In this document: positions 27,252 to 35,076 of the stretch, piece by piece
Numbering within the stretch: position 1 is the stretch's first letter
Layout: every line of letters starts with the position of its first letter
Source of the DNA: Methylocapsa sp. S129
GTDB taxonomy: Bacteria > Pseudomonadota > Alphaproteobacteria > Rhizobiales > Beijerinckiaceae
DNA length: 64,000 nt
Direction of reading: 5' to 3'
Assembly (NCBI RefSeq): GCF_009765995.1
Contig: NZ_LMUI01000016.1
Coordinates: 343,669-407,668, forward strand
Made by a program: the position numbers and the translations under genes
Notes under the pieces: model-generated
What the model saw: only the letters and a program-made list of their open reading frames with translations
What the model was told of the DNA's origin: nothing
Databases searched by the model: none

Positions 27252-27437
27252 GGGAGGGGGCTGGCAAGTTCATGGCGCCAGCGTGATTTGTCGGCAGACC
27301 GACTCCTCCCGGCCGGCGGGGCCTTGACGCGGTGCGCCTCAATGCAGTCTGCTCGGCGCCGACGGAGTGAGATGACGGGACATTGATCGATCCCCGCTGG
27401 CGGCCGGACCGGCGAGGATTCTTGCGGGAGACGTGCG

Positions 27438-28841
27438 ATGCGATCGTCTAGCGAAACCCAAGCCCTGTTCGACATCCTCAGACAATCGACGACGCCGGCG
27501 GCGGCGGGCGCGATCGAAGCTTTGGTGCGGGAGGGGAGCGACCGCGCCCTCTGCCGCGTCAATGCGCTCGACTTCGCGGCGACGCGGGGCCTCAACGAAG
27601 AGGAGGCGATCGCGGCCTTTCTCCACGCGGCCCGGCTCGGCCTCTTCGAACTCGCCTGGAACGTGCTCTGTCCGGGATGCGGCGGCGTGCTCGACACGGG
27701 CGCGACGCTGAAAAACGTGGATCGCGAAGAATATACCTGCACGCTTTGCGCCGCCGGCTACGAGCCGACGCTCGACGAAATGGTCGAGGTGACGTTTACG
27801 GTCAGTCCCAATGTGCGCCGCATCGCCGCGCATGATCCGCACACCCTGCCGGTGATGGAATTCTATCGCCAGGTTTTCTGGGGTTCGGGCATCGATCTTC
27901 CCGACGATGAAACGCTCGCCCGGGACTTTGAAGAGATCACGCTCGACTCGCTTGAGCTGCCGCCCGGCGAAAAGGCCAGCATGTCGCTGCAGGCGCCGGA
28001 GGCGTTCCTCATCGTCATCGATCCTGTCGTGCATCTCGCCCAGTTCATCGAAGTGACGGGCGAGCCGACGCGCGAGCGCCAGACGCTGAGCGCGGTGCTG
28101 ACCATGGAATCGCCGGGCAGCCGGGTGACGATCCGGCCCGGCCCGCTTCGCATCCTCTTCGAGAACCGCACCAGCCTGCGCACATTGCCCAGCGTATGGA
28201 TCGGCGGCGACAAACTGCATGGGCTCATGAGCAAACGCCGACCGTTCCTCACAGCCAAGCGGCTTCTCACCAATCAGACCTTCCGCGATCTCTATCGCAC
28301 CGATACGCTTGACGTCGACCAACGACTGAAGATCACCAGCCTGACCTTCCTGTTCACCGATCTGAAAGGCTCCACCGAACTCTACGACCGGGTCGGCGAT
28401 CTCGTCGCTTACGATCTGGTGAAGGCTCATTTTCGCGCGCTGCATGAGATCGTCGCCGCGGAGGGCGGCGCCGTGGTGAAGACGATCGGCGATGCCGTGA
28501 TGGCCACCTTTCCGTCGCCCGATCGCGCCGTCGCCGCCGCGTTGCGCATGCGCGCCGCCATGCGCGACCTCGGCGCCGATCTCATTTTGAAGATCGGCAT
28601 CCACGAAGGCCCGTGCCTGGCGGTGATGCTCAACGAACGACAGGATTATTTTGGCCAGACCGTCAACATCGCCTCGCGCGTGCAGGGCCTGGCGACATCC
28701 CCATCGATCTTCGCCACCGGTCCGGTGGTCAGCAACAGCCGATCGGCGGAGATACTTGAAGAGGCGGGAATCATACCTTCGCCCAAGGAGCATTCATTGC
28801 GCGGCATTGCGGAAAAGATGGCCGTGTTCGAAATTCCTTGA
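27438..28841 (+). CDS. Adenylate/guanylate cyclase with DUF5939 and zinc ribbon
   Basis: A 467-residue cytoplasmic class III nucleotide cyclase. The N-terminal part (DUF5939-like) contains two cysteine pairs, CPGCGG near 77 and CTLC near 100, the pattern of a zinc ribbon. The catalytic domain starts near residue 300: TFLFTDLKGSTELYDRVGD supplies the first metal Asp, VVKTIGDAVMATFPSP the second, and GQTVNIASRVQ the Asn/Arg transition-state residues. All core residues appear present, so it should be active, making cAMP or cGMP. It lies alone downstream of kdpE by about 190 bp; a regulatory input for the zinc-ribbon domain is not known to me. Confidence 0.88.
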   Translation: MRSSSETQALFDILRQSTTPAAAGAIEALVREGSDRALCRVNALDFAATRGLNEEEAIAAFLHAARLGLFELAWNVLCPGCGGVLDTGATLKNVDREEYTCTLCAAGYEPTLDEMVEVTFTVSPNVRRIAAHDPHTLPVMEFYRQVFWGSGIDLPDDETLARDFEEITLDSLELPPGEKASMSLQAPEAFLIVIDPVVHLAQFIEVTGEPTRERQTLSAVLTMESPGSRVTIRPGPLRILFENRTSLRTLPSVWIGGDKLHGLMSKRRPFLTAKRLLTNQTFRDLYRTDTLDVDQRLKITSLTFLFTDLKGSTELYDRVGDLVAYDLVKAHFRALHEIVAAEGGAVVKTIGDAVMATFPSPDRAVAAALRMRAAMRDLGADLILKIGIHEGPCLAVMLNERQDYFGQTVNIASRVQGLATSPSIFATGPVVSNSRSAEILEEAGIIPSPKEHSLRGIAEKMAVFEIP

Positions 28842-28914
28842 GCATGGCGGACATCCTTGTCTTGCCTGCTTTGTAACGACCCCGCGGCCGCCTCCGTGGA
28901 TTGCCGGGGCCTTA

Positions 28915-29142
28915 CTATTGCCGCAGGTGCACGCGCCGCTTCGCCGGGCTGTGAGGGGTGCGGGCCGGGCTGGCTTCGGTCGGCGGTGTCGCAATCTCAG
29001 TCGGCGTCACGGTTTGCGGCTCCAGGATCGCGTAGGGCGATTCGCTGGGCGCGAGGTTGCCGCTGCCTCCCATGGCATGGGCGTTCCCTGCGCCGAAGGC
29101 CAGAACGGCGAGCGTTGTTCCCAGAAGGAAGATATTGCGCAT
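28915..29142 (-). CDS. Small exported Pro/Thr-rich protein
   Basis: A 75-residue product with a clear signal peptide (MRNIFLLGTTLAVLAFGAGN, cut after AHA). The mature part is about 50 residues, Pro/Thr/Ala-rich, with a basic end (AKRRVHLRQ). It looks unstructured. GAGG lies upstream of ATG 29142. Function unknown; similar short exported proteins are common in this bacterial group. Confidence 0.65.
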   Translation of the reverse strand: MRNIFLLGTTLAVLAFGAGNAHAMGGSGNLAPSESPYAILEPQTVTPTEIATPPTEASPARTPHSPAKRRVHLRQ

Positions 29143-29390
29143 AGGTTTTTCCTCTTCGTTGCCCCAGAACGCATGGGAAAGGCCGCAAAGGTCACCCTTC
29201 GGTAGCAGGCTGCCGAGCTGCGACGGTCCTCGCGTGGCTTGTCTATAGGCCCGCGCCGTTCCCGATGATGTGGCGCTGGCTACATCGCGCGCTTGCGCCT
29301 CCGTCATTGCGAGCGGCGCCTACGCTCGCGCGTGACAGCGCGCCAGCAAAGCGCTTGGATGGATTGGGTTCTCTTACCGACCGTTCCGGC

Positions 29391-31112
29391 CTATCGGGCG
29401 ACGCCAAGAACAAGTTCGGTTGTTGCGTGGCTCGCCTGCGCGCGCTCGCGCGCTTCGGACAGGGTATCGACATAGGCGACTTCCGTCTCGCGCAATCCCG
29501 CCGTCATCAGCGCGCGGCGAACCCCGGGCCGCGCTTGCGCGATAAATACGCTTGTGTTCGCGCGCCGCAGCTTAAGCACGAAGGCCCTGAGCGCCTTGGC
29601 CGCCGTCGTGTCGATCAGCGGCACATCGGCGAAATCGAACGCGAAGTCGCGTGGATATTTCCCGATGCCGTCGAGCGCGGCGTTGACGGCCGCCGTGGCG
29701 CCGAAGAAGAATGCGCCGCTGATTTTGTAGACCATGAAATCGGCGCTGCTCGCCGCATCGGAATCGTAAGTTGCGCGTTCGCTGGAATCGGCCTGGTCGT
29801 CTCCGGTCGACGGCGCCCCCTCGCGGATTTCGATCGCTCCGGCCATGCGGTGCAGAAAAAGGAACGCGCCCAGCGTCACGCCGACCGCGATGCCGAGCGT
29901 CAAACTCTCGAAAATCGTCAGAAGAAACGTCGCCAGCAGCACCAGGGCGTCGCCGCCAAAGCCGCGGACTAGGGCGATGAATTCTTCCCGCTCCGCCATG
30001 CTCCATGCGACGACGGTCAATATGGCGCCGAGCGAAGCAAGAGGAATGTAGGCGGCGAGCGGCGCGGCGACCAGCATGAACAGCAGGACATAGAGGGCGT
30101 GCAGCATGCCGGAGACCGGCCCCTTCGCGCCCGCGCGGACATTGGTCGCGGTGCGCGCGATCGTGCCGGTGACCGGCATCCCGCCAAAGATCGGCGCGAC
30201 AATATTGGCCACGCCCTGCGCGACGAGTTCGCAATTCGAACGGTGTCGCCGCCCGCTCATGCCGTCGGCGACGACGGCCGAAAGCAGAGACTCGATCGAG
30301 CCGAGCAGCGCGATGGAGAAAGCGTCCGGCAGCAGCGTCCACATCCTGGCCAGATCGAAAGGCGGCAGCGCGGGCGAGGGCAGGGCGCGCGGCACGCCGC
30401 CAAAGCGCGAGCCGATCGTCGCCACGTCGAGATGCAGGAGGCCCGTGAGCGCGCTGCATAAAGCCACCGCGATCAATATGGCGGGCCAATTGGGGCGCAG
30501 CCGTCGCAGCACGAGGATGACGGCGATCGCCAGCACTGACAAAGCGACGGTCGGGGCTTGAATCGTTCCGATCGCGCCCGCCAGCGCGAACAATTTGGGG
30601 ACGAGGGCGGCCGGCTCCCTGGCGAGGTCGAGCCCCAGCAGTTCCTTGAGCTGGCTGGCGAAGATGATCACAGCGATCGCCGCTGTGAAACCGACCGTCA
30701 CCGGATAAGGAATATATTTGATATAGGCGCCCCAGCGCATGAAGCCGACGATCATCATGATCGCGCCCGCCATCATCGTCGCGAGCACAAGGCCCTCATA
30801 GCCCTGGCGTTCGACAATCGAGAAGATGAGGACGATGAAGGCGCCGGCGGGACCGCCGATCTGAAAGCGACTGCCGCCTAAAGCCGACACCAGAAAGCCG
30901 CCGACGATCGCGGTGTAGAGACCCCGGTCCGGACTGAGACCGCAGGCGATGGCGATCGCCATCGACAGCGGCAATGCGACGATCGCTACGGTGAGGCCGG
31001 CGATCGCGTCCGCCTGGAACCCGCGCAGGCCATAGCCCTCGCCAAGCACCGTCGCCAGCTTCGGCGTGTACAATTCCCGGAAGGTCGGCTTGCGGATCGC
31101 CTGATCGTTCAT
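29391..31112 (-). CDS. SulP family inorganic anion transporter
   Basis: A 573-residue transporter: about 11-14 membrane helices (ADAIAGLTVAIVALPLSMAI near the start, GGPAGAFIVLIF) followed by a cytoplasmic STAS domain at the C-terminus (about 445-570: IDTTAAKALRAFVLKLRRAN). SulP proteins move sulfate, bicarbonate, chloride or dicarboxylates; the substrate is not readable here. ATG 31112 overlaps the stop of the XRE regulator (ATGA), so the pair is coupled and the regulator probably controls this gene. The 248 bp after it (29143-29390) hold only a fragment of a dispersed GTCATTGCGAGCG-type repeat near 29305. Confidence 0.93.
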   Translation of the reverse strand: MNDQAIRKPTFRELYTPKLATVLGEGYGLRGFQADAIAGLTVAIVALPLSMAIAIACGLSPDRGLYTAIVGGFLVSALGGSRFQIGGPAGAFIVLIFSIVERQGYEGLVLATMMAGAIMMIVGFMRWGAYIKYIPYPVTVGFTAAIAVIIFASQLKELLGLDLAREPAALVPKLFALAGAIGTIQAPTVALSVLAIAVILVLRRLRPNWPAILIAVALCSALTGLLHLDVATIGSRFGGVPRALPSPALPPFDLARMWTLLPDAFSIALLGSIESLLSAVVADGMSGRRHRSNCELVAQGVANIVAPIFGGMPVTGTIARTATNVRAGAKGPVSGMLHALYVLLFMLVAAPLAAYIPLASLGAILTVVAWSMAEREEFIALVRGFGGDALVLLATFLLTIFESLTLGIAVGVTLGAFLFLHRMAGAIEIREGAPSTGDDQADSSERATYDSDAASSADFMVYKISGAFFFGATAAVNAALDGIGKYPRDFAFDFADVPLIDTTAAKALRAFVLKLRRANTSVFIAQARPGVRRALMTAGLRETEVAYVDTLSEARERAQASHATTELVLGVAR

Positions 31113-31399
31113 GGCGCGCTCCCTTCGGCCGCAGGCGGCAGCTTGAGCGTCGCCGGCTGGCGCAGACGGACTCCCCGGCCGCCGCCGTCGCTGCGCATGT
31201 TTTCACCGATCAGTTCGACGCCCGCCGCCTCCAGCGCCCCGACGATTTTCATCAGGCTGTCGACCACGCCGCGCACATTGCCCTCGCTCGCCTCCATTCT
31301 CTGAATCGTCGCCAGCGAGACGTCGGATAGTTTGGACAGTTCTCGTTGATCGATTCCGAGCAAGGCGCGCGCGGCGCGCAATTGGGGGGCGGTCAACAT
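31109..31399 (-). CDS. XRE-family helix-turn-helix regulator
   Basis: A 96-residue protein with one Cro/cI-type helix-turn-helix at about 4-60 (LRAARALLGIDQRELSKLSD then VSLATIQRMEASEG). The second half (GALEAAGVELIGENM) is a short sheet seen in other small XRE proteins upstream of transporters. Start at 31399 gives the usual family N-terminus. It overlaps the SulP start by four bases and is preceded by an inverted repeat at 31448-31470 that may be its operator. Confidence 0.85.
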   Translation of the reverse strand: MLTAPQLRAARALLGIDQRELSKLSDVSLATIQRMEASEGNVRGVVDSLMKIVGALEAAGVELIGENMRSDGGGRGVRLRQPATLKLPPAAEGSAP

Positions 31400-31447
31400 T
31401 TTCGGCCTGCGTTCAAAAAGATCGACGAGTTGTGTATCATAGTGCGG

Positions 31448-31470
31448 TAGTGACGTATAGAACATCACTA
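31448..31470. promoter_or_regulatory. Inverted repeat TAGTGA-N11-TCACTA
   Basis: A 6-bp perfect inverted repeat with an 11-bp centre, 49 bp upstream of the XRE start at 31399 and between two divergent genes. Position and symmetry fit an autoregulatory operator. Confidence 0.45.
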
Positions 31471-31597
31471 TCACATCTTATTACCGCATCGCCTGCGAAG
31501 ACCTTGCCGTTCGCCAATTTCCGCAATTGGGGCCGCCTGTCGGACGTTCCGCCCCTGCGCTCTGGCGCATGACAGCCCGCCAGCGTAATTTGCCGGC

Positions 31598-32410
31598 ATG
31601 AACGACGCTCCTCCACCTGCCGCCCCCACGCGCCTCACCGCCCGCGCCCTCATCATCGGCGAGCGCATCGAGACCGCCGGGCTTGAGCGGCCCGACATGA
31701 TCTCCGCGCTGCCGCTGGCGTTCCGGGTGGGGACATCGGGCATGGTCGCGCTGTTCCGCTTTGGCGTCGCGGTACTGGTCGGCCTGTCGCCGCTGGAGGA
31801 GGAGGACGTTCTCGCCAAGCTCAAGCAGCGCAGCTCGGGCGCCCGGGCCCGGGTCGATGACGAGACGGCGATCCTTGAAATCGCGCCCGAATTCGACGAT
31901 CTCGCGCCGCCCGGCGGTCCGATCCAGATGAAGAATCTGTCGCCGCAGCGCTTTCTCGTCGTCGCCGACGCTCTGGCCAAGACGGTGGCGCTGGGGCGCG
32001 ACGAGCGCGAGGTCAACGCCGTCTTCGACGTGATCGAGCCCTTCGCCGCCACGCTCGCCAAAACCGGCCGCCCGCCGTTCCGCCGCCGCGCGATGCTGCG
32101 GCTGATCGGCCAGGCCCTGCTCGCCCAGCATCGCGTCTCGGGCCGTGTGGCGGTCGAGGAAAAGCCGGATGTCCTGTGGGACCGGCCCGATCTCGAGCGC
32201 CTCTATGCGCGCCTTGAAGACGAATATGAGCTGAAGGAGCGCGCCAGCGCCTTAAAGCGCAAACTCGACGTTATCGTCGAAACGGCGCACGCCCTGACCG
32301 ACATTATCGACGCCGACCGCGCGACAAGGCTGGAGGCGACGATCGTCATCCTGATCGTCGCGGAGATTTTGCTGACGCTGTATCAGCTTTATGCGGCGGG
32401 GCGGCACTGA
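31598..32410 (+). CDS. RMD1/DUF155 family protein
   Basis: A 270-residue protein of the RMD1 (DUF155) family: LTARALIIGERIETAG at the start, SGMVALFRFGVAVLVGLSPL, and the YARLEDEYELKERASALKRK coiled region, then a C-terminal membrane helix (TIVILIVAEILLTLYQLY). Eukaryotic homologues act in mitochondrial translation and meiotic division; the bacterial role is unknown. It would be cytoplasmic and anchored at its C-terminus. It is divergent from the XRE-SulP pair. Confidence 0.9.
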   Translation: MNDAPPPAAPTRLTARALIIGERIETAGLERPDMISALPLAFRVGTSGMVALFRFGVAVLVGLSPLEEEDVLAKLKQRSSGARARVDDETAILEIAPEFDDLAPPGGPIQMKNLSPQRFLVVADALAKTVALGRDEREVNAVFDVIEPFAATLAKTGRPPFRRRAMLRLIGQALLAQHRVSGRVAVEEKPDVLWDRPDLERLYARLEDEYELKERASALKRKLDVIVETAHALTDIIDADRATRLEATIVILIVAEILLTLYQLYAAGRH

Positions 32411-32828
32411 CAGGACGCCGCCTTCCCCCAAGGGGGAAGATGTCATGCGTAGCATGACGCGGACGAACGCTACGCGTTCGCCTTGGGAAGGGGAGTCGAG
32501 CGAAGAGCGATGGCTTTGAACTGATGGGCGCGGCCCCGGCGCCATACCTGCGCAGAGGTCGTGGGTCAGTTTGAATTTCCGCTTCCGACCCGAAGTAGAC
32601 GTTCACGTTCGCTGCGCGCCGAGCGCCCAACCACGTCGTTCAATCCCAATTGATTGCCTCCGAAACCTGCCATTCTTGGCTCCCCTTGCGGCGCCAAGAC
32701 GCCTGCCAAAGGCCGAATTGCTGAGTATTAAACGCACGCGTTTCTGCGCCCCGATGATGGTGAAGCGGACATGCGAGACGCCACGGACGCGGCCTGTTAG
32801 CGCCGCTGCACGCGATAACCATTTCTTC
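32411..32828. other. Intergenic stretch with transposon-like repeat end
   Basis: About 420 bp without a convincing gene. It contains one copy of the 24-bp inverted repeat (32561-32584) and the adjoining sequence ccgaagtagacgttcacgtt, both of dispersed-repeat appearance. Confidence 0.4.
32561..32584 (+). repeat. 24-bp inverted repeat, left copy
   Basis: Begins GTGGGTCAGTTTGAATTTCC and ends GCTT; its exact reverse complement lies at 34582-34605. The two copies face each other across a 2-kb segment holding one unknown gene. The word resembles ends of IS21-type elements from memory, but no transposase is present between them. Confidence 0.7.
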
Positions 32829-34340
32829 TCAAGGACTCCGTTTCAGCTTCGCTAGCGCGGCCGCCATGGTCTCGCGCTCGGGCGAAGGCTGATAGGCGGC
32901 GATGACTTCCTGAGCCGCGCCCAATTGCGCGTTCGCATCGCAGCCGTGGCCGGCCAGCCATTGCAACGCCACGAGAGGCTCGCCGGCGCCGAGGCGTTCG
33001 CCGAGCTCACTGTAGGGCAACGGATTGTCGGCGGTTGGCCGATAGACCTCGGCAAGACTCTCTCCGATCTCGCTCAGGGCCGCGGCGCAGAGCGCCGGCG
33101 TCGTATCGAGATCGAGTTGCGGCAAGAAGTGCAGCAGCACGAAGGTGTCCGAAGCCGCAGGAACTTCTTGCAGCCAAGCCACCGCGTCGGCGTTGCGATG
33201 GTCGAGCGCGCGGGCGCCGGCCAACAATCTCGGCCGATCGGCCGGATCGCTTTTATACAGCCCGTAGGCGAAATTCAGCCATGCGCGCAGCGTTGTTTTC
33301 GAGGTGAGCATCGAGACTTTGGGAGGATAATAAATGAGTTTCCAGCCTAAATTCTTGGGGTCGCGCGCCTCCACCAAATCCAACACATCGATATCAGACT
33401 TGCCATAGCTCCGCCCCAACGCCTCCCATTCCAGGGCTTGGGCGTCGCTTGCGCAGCCAAGGCTGATGAGCCATGGGATCGCGACCTTCGCGCCATAGAA
33501 TTCGGCGGCGATTTTGTTGAAGTCCGGCTTCTCGCCCGGCTTCAAGGCGAGAGCTGCGGCGCGGCGCGACAGCAAGGCTTGCGCGTTCTGGCAAAGCACG
33601 GGCGTCGCATCGAGGTCGAATTGGTTCAACTCGCCGAGCGGAAACTCGTCGCGCGCCAGCATCGCCTCGGCGTCGCGTTGCCGGCTCGGCAGCGCCATGA
33701 TTTTGGCGCGCGCCGTCTCCTCGACCGAATAAACGCCGCTATTCAGCAATGGAATCCACTGCGACAGATTAGCGTCGTCTGGCATTGCGGCGACCTTGGC
33801 CTCCAAAGCCGCTATCCCCGCCGCCACGGCGGCGTCGCCGTGAGTGCGCATCGCCTCCAGCGGAAAAATCGCCGCGCAGACCAAGCCGAGCGCGCCCAAA
33901 AGCCCGAAACCGGCGACCCGCTCCGGCACACGGGCTCGCAAAGGCGCAATCAAAGCCCAGAGGCAATAGGCGACGATGAGCGTTGGCGCCGCGGCGGGGA
34001 CTGCCAATGCCCATAGGCCGGGAGAAACGCTGGGCTTGTCGAACAGGTCGGATGCCCTGAACATCGCGACAAAGGCGACAGGCGCGAGCAGCAATATCGC
34101 GATGCGCCCCGAAGCCGGCAACGCCCCGCCCACGACAGCCGTCAGCACAAGGGCGGCGAGCAAGAGGCAAAGCACGAAAAGGCCGACGACCGTAAAGGCC
34201 TGCGCTATGCCAGCGTGGTCGCTGCCGGCGCTGTGGGACAACCATGTGCTCAGAAGGAGGGTGAAGAACAGGCAAAGGAAGGCCAGCAACAGCCCAGCGA
34301 CGAAAGCGGCGGTGGAAATGCGCAAAGGGGACGTGGTCAA
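32829..34340 (-). CDS. Unknown membrane protein with helical-repeat periplasmic domain
   Basis: About 503 residues from TTG 34340, which has GGGAGG seven bases upstream; the frame continues to 34493 but those residues look non-coding. Four to six membrane helices lie in the first 200 residues (FVAGLLLAFLCLFFTLLLST, then GLFVLCLLLAALVLTAVVGG). The remaining 300 residues are helical with scattered cysteines in a repeated pattern (TPVLCQNAQALL, TPALCAAALSEIG, LGCASDAQALEWE, HGCDANAQLGAA), suggesting four related units. No family recognised. It lies between 24-bp inverted repeats. Confidence 0.65.
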   Translation of the reverse strand: MTTSPLRISTAAFVAGLLLAFLCLFFTLLLSTWLSHSAGSDHAGIAQAFTVVGLFVLCLLLAALVLTAVVGGALPASGRIAILLLAPVAFVAMFRASDLFDKPSVSPGLWALAVPAAAPTLIVAYCLWALIAPLRARVPERVAGFGLLGALGLVCAAIFPLEAMRTHGDAAVAAGIAALEAKVAAMPDDANLSQWIPLLNSGVYSVEETARAKIMALPSRQRDAEAMLARDEFPLGELNQFDLDATPVLCQNAQALLSRRAAALALKPGEKPDFNKIAAEFYGAKVAIPWLISLGCASDAQALEWEALGRSYGKSDIDVLDLVEARDPKNLGWKLIYYPPKVSMLTSKTTLRAWLNFAYGLYKSDPADRPRLLAGARALDHRNADAVAWLQEVPAASDTFVLLHFLPQLDLDTTPALCAAALSEIGESLAEVYRPTADNPLPYSELGERLGAGEPLVALQWLAGHGCDANAQLGAAQEVIAAYQPSPERETMAAALAKLKRSP

Positions 34341-35076
34341 TCGCTCGCCTCCCGCTTGCCGCCACAAGCCAACGTTCTCCGAATGGCCGCCGGTCAGGCC
34401 AACAGATTGCGCAATTCCAGTGGCCGCTACAACCCGAAGCTCGGCTTTTGGAGCATTCCTTCCATTGCGCGGGATGCGGCGAGCAACCCCCACCGGGTCG
34501 GCTTCGGCCGTGCCACATCAGCGACCAAAGTCTATTGTGGCCCCTCGTTCATCCAGAACCGGCTAGTCCGTTCCCCACCCAAAGCGGAAATTCAAACTGA
34601 CCCACTCCCGCGCGGACAATTCATTGACCAGTGGCGGCGGGTCATGAGATGCTGCGGGTGTTTTCCCAACGGAGAGCGGTCGTTGCGCAAAAAAAACGAC
34701 GGTCGGAAGGAAAATCGGGCTTAAGCCATTGAAATCACACGATCGGCGACCCGATCTCGCCCTTCCGCGGCGCAGGATATCAAGGACTTAGCGCCGATTG
34801 GGCGCTTCCTTTTGCGTCCGTTCGGCTTCAATTGGCGGTTTTGGGAAGCAAAAGGCGTCATCGGCGCCGCCGCGCCCGCGCTGGCGCGCCTCTTCCCCCT
34901 TGCGCGATTCTGGGCTAGGGAGGGAACCGCTTTCCGGCGGGCGCCGTCCAGGCGCTTCCCGCCGCTTTACGTGAGGACGCTTCACGGCGCCGGGCGCCTG
35001 CGGAGCGGCCTTTTTTTGTGTGCCGGACATATCGGCTAGAATTCCTTGTCCGCCTCGCGGGCAAGCGCGGGGACCC
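34341..35076. other. Intergenic region upstream of carB
   Basis: About 735 bp. It carries the right copy of the 24-bp inverted repeat and, near 34621, ttgaccagtggcggcgggtc of possible insertion-element origin. No gene is supportable: open frames on both strands have biased composition. A T-run at 35012-35018 follows GC-rich sequence but without a good stem. Confidence 0.4.
34582..34605 (-). repeat. 24-bp inverted repeat, right copy
   Basis: Exact reverse complement of 32561-32584 (plus strand ends TCAAACTGACCCAC). Sequence inside and outside the repeat differs between the copies, so the repeat is sharply bounded. Confidence 0.7.

Noticed and set aside
34341..34493. N-terminal extension of the membrane protein at 32829-34340
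   Set aside because: Composition looks non-coding, and TTG 34340 has a strong GGGAGG site.
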